Shown here piece after piece: positions 35,348 to 35,731 of a stretch of 35,731 bases of DNA. The first letter of the stretch is position 1, and every line of letters begins with the position of its first letter. The stretch lies in assembly GCA_021108315.1 (NCBI GenBank), contig JAIORE010000270.1:1-35731 (forward strand). Reading direction: 5' to 3'. Under the pieces are notes generated by a model. It had not been told where the DNA came from. It saw nothing but the letters and a program-made list of their open reading frames with translations, and searched no databases. This DNA is from Candidatus Cloacimonadota bacterium (GTDB taxonomy: Bacteria; Cloacimonadota; Cloacimonadia; Cloacimonadales; TCS61). A program made the translations under genes and the position numbers.

Positions 35348-35387
35348 ATGACCAATTTATTTATAAAATCAGATGTCAATGGTAATT

Positions 35388-35441
35388 ATCAATGACCTCC
35401 AGTTGAACTGGAGGTTTGAAATTTGTGAACCGCTTAAAGCG
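35388..35441. repeat. IS200-type element end, right copy
   Basis: Contains the palindrome CCTCCAGTT-G-AACTGGAGG at 35396-35414 and the stem CCGCTT-A-AAGCGG, which runs to 35442. The 54 bases match 1-54 in inverted orientation. The sequence lies 3' of the transposase remnant at 35474-35731. Subterminal hairpins of this kind are what IS200/IS605 TnpA proteins recognise. Confidence 0.75.
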
Positions 35442-35454
35442 GGTTGTTTTATGG

Positions 35455-35472
35455 GATCACAAAATTGTGATC
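35455..35472. terminator. short hairpin directly after the transposase stop
   Basis: GATCACAA pairs with TTGTGATC around a 2-base loop, starting one base after the transposase stop codon. It could end transcription of the transposase gene or be part of the element's terminal structure. No long U tract follows on the minus strand, so a terminator role is tentative. Confidence 0.35.
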
Positions 35473-35473
35473 A

Positions 35474-35731
35474 TTAATTATCAGAGATTGTAAGTTGCTC
35501 ATCTTTTTCTGACTGTCTTTTTATGTAATCTCTTATCATTTTTTCATCCCAACCTACTGTTGAAACAAAATAACCACGTGCCCAAAACTTCATTCCAGAA
35601 AAATTCTTTTTCTTTCCCATGTAGTGTCGAGCTATATAGATTGCACTTTTACCTTTTATGTAACCAATTATGCTACTATACTACTCCCACTTAGAACTGT
35701 CCCTTATCTGAAGAATAAACAAGTTGAAAGT
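35474..35731 (-). pseudogene. tnpA: IS200-type transposase TnpA, C-terminal part, interrupted and cut by the window end
   Basis: Reading leftward from 35680 the frame gives YSSIIGYIKGKSAIYIARHY, then a stretch with NFSG and FWARGYFVSTVGWDE, then IRDYIKRQ and a stop at 35474-35476. This is the C-terminal half of IS200 TnpA, with the catalytic Tyr and the Gln four residues later in YIKRQ. An in-frame TAG stands at 35681-35683. Upstream of it the frame lacks the expected PPKYS segment and His-x-His motif, and the other two frames also contain stops. The transposase is therefore probably inactive. The rest lies beyond the window. Confidence 0.85.

Larger units (their letters stand above)
35081..35387. 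other. upstream region of the operon, no gene
   Basis: No coding region is supported here. The region is rich in A and T, has the 8-base tandem repeat CCTACTTC at 35143-35158, a large hairpin (35199-35256) and 12-base inverted repeats (35168-35179 and 35336-35347). It must hold the promoter for the leftward operon unless transcription enters from outside. I cannot point to a convincing -35/-10 pair, and I see neither a JUMPstart nor an ops element. Confidence 0.5.

Noticed and set aside
1..35441. Classical composite transposon
   Set aside because: IS200-type elements move as single strands using subterminal hairpins and are not known to mobilise 35 kb between inverted copies; no target duplication is visible.

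Overview
The window is a surface-polysaccharide (O-antigen or capsule type) biosynthesis locus. At least 34 genes lie on the minus strand in one direction, from about 35080 down to 664, with gaps of a few bases or 4-base ATGA overlaps. The DNA is very AT-rich. Several genes have good Shine-Dalgarno sites (for example GGAGG before 12031 and 29644), and TTG and GTG starts are frequent. A four-helix-bundle gene and an IS200-type transposase lie at the edges. Together this suggests an environmental bacterium of the Bacteroidota/Ignavibacteriota/Cloacimonadota kind. The phylum is an inference; nothing here fixes the species.

Layout in transcription order (right to left). (1) 35080-26697: a GDP-linked legionaminic-acid-type pathway: LegB, LegC, LegH, LegG, LegI, a YhcH/NanQ-like protein, a second and divergent NeuB-family synthase, an SpsF-like cytidylyltransferase, and PtmE. 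(2) 26655-25441: a GT-B transferase. (3) 25363-19408: a dTDP-deoxysugar pathway: RmlA, RmlB, a cupin isomerase/epimerase, a Gfo/Idh/MocA 3-ketoreductase, a half-length 2,3-dehydratase, an aminotransferase and an acyltransferase. This is the logic for a 2,4,6-trideoxy-4-acylamino sugar, better known from antibiotic gene clusters. (4) 19314-14511: Wzx flippase, Wzy/ligase-like polymerase and two GT2 transferases. (5) 14493-8465: a CapA-like protein, two asparagine-synthase-like amidotransferases and a uronate 4-epimerase. Decayed fragments of a second amidotransferase and a second epimerase lie between them. (6) 8475-5297: GT4, N-acetyl-sugar amidotransferase and a DUF354 GT-B protein. (7) 5287-2220: an acyl-modification cassette of LpxD-like N-acyltransferase, acyl carrier protein, acyl-adenylating ligase and short-chain reductase. 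(8) 2214-664: the initiating polyprenyl-phosphate sugar-1-phosphate transferase.

A repeat unit containing a nonulosonic acid, an N-acylated trideoxy-amino sugar and probably an amidated uronic acid would be started by the gene at 664-2214. It would be extended by about five transferases, flipped by Wzx and polymerised by Wzy. This assembly is inferred from gene families.

Both edges carry the same 54-base palindromic sequence in inverted orientation (1-54 and 35388-35441). On the right it is the 3' end of an IS200-type element whose transposase gene is interrupted by a stop codon. The left edge also holds a four-helix-bundle gene broken by a stop codon and flanked by imperfect inverted arms. 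Between the first polysaccharide gene and the right element there is a large hairpin enclosed by 12-base inverted repeats.
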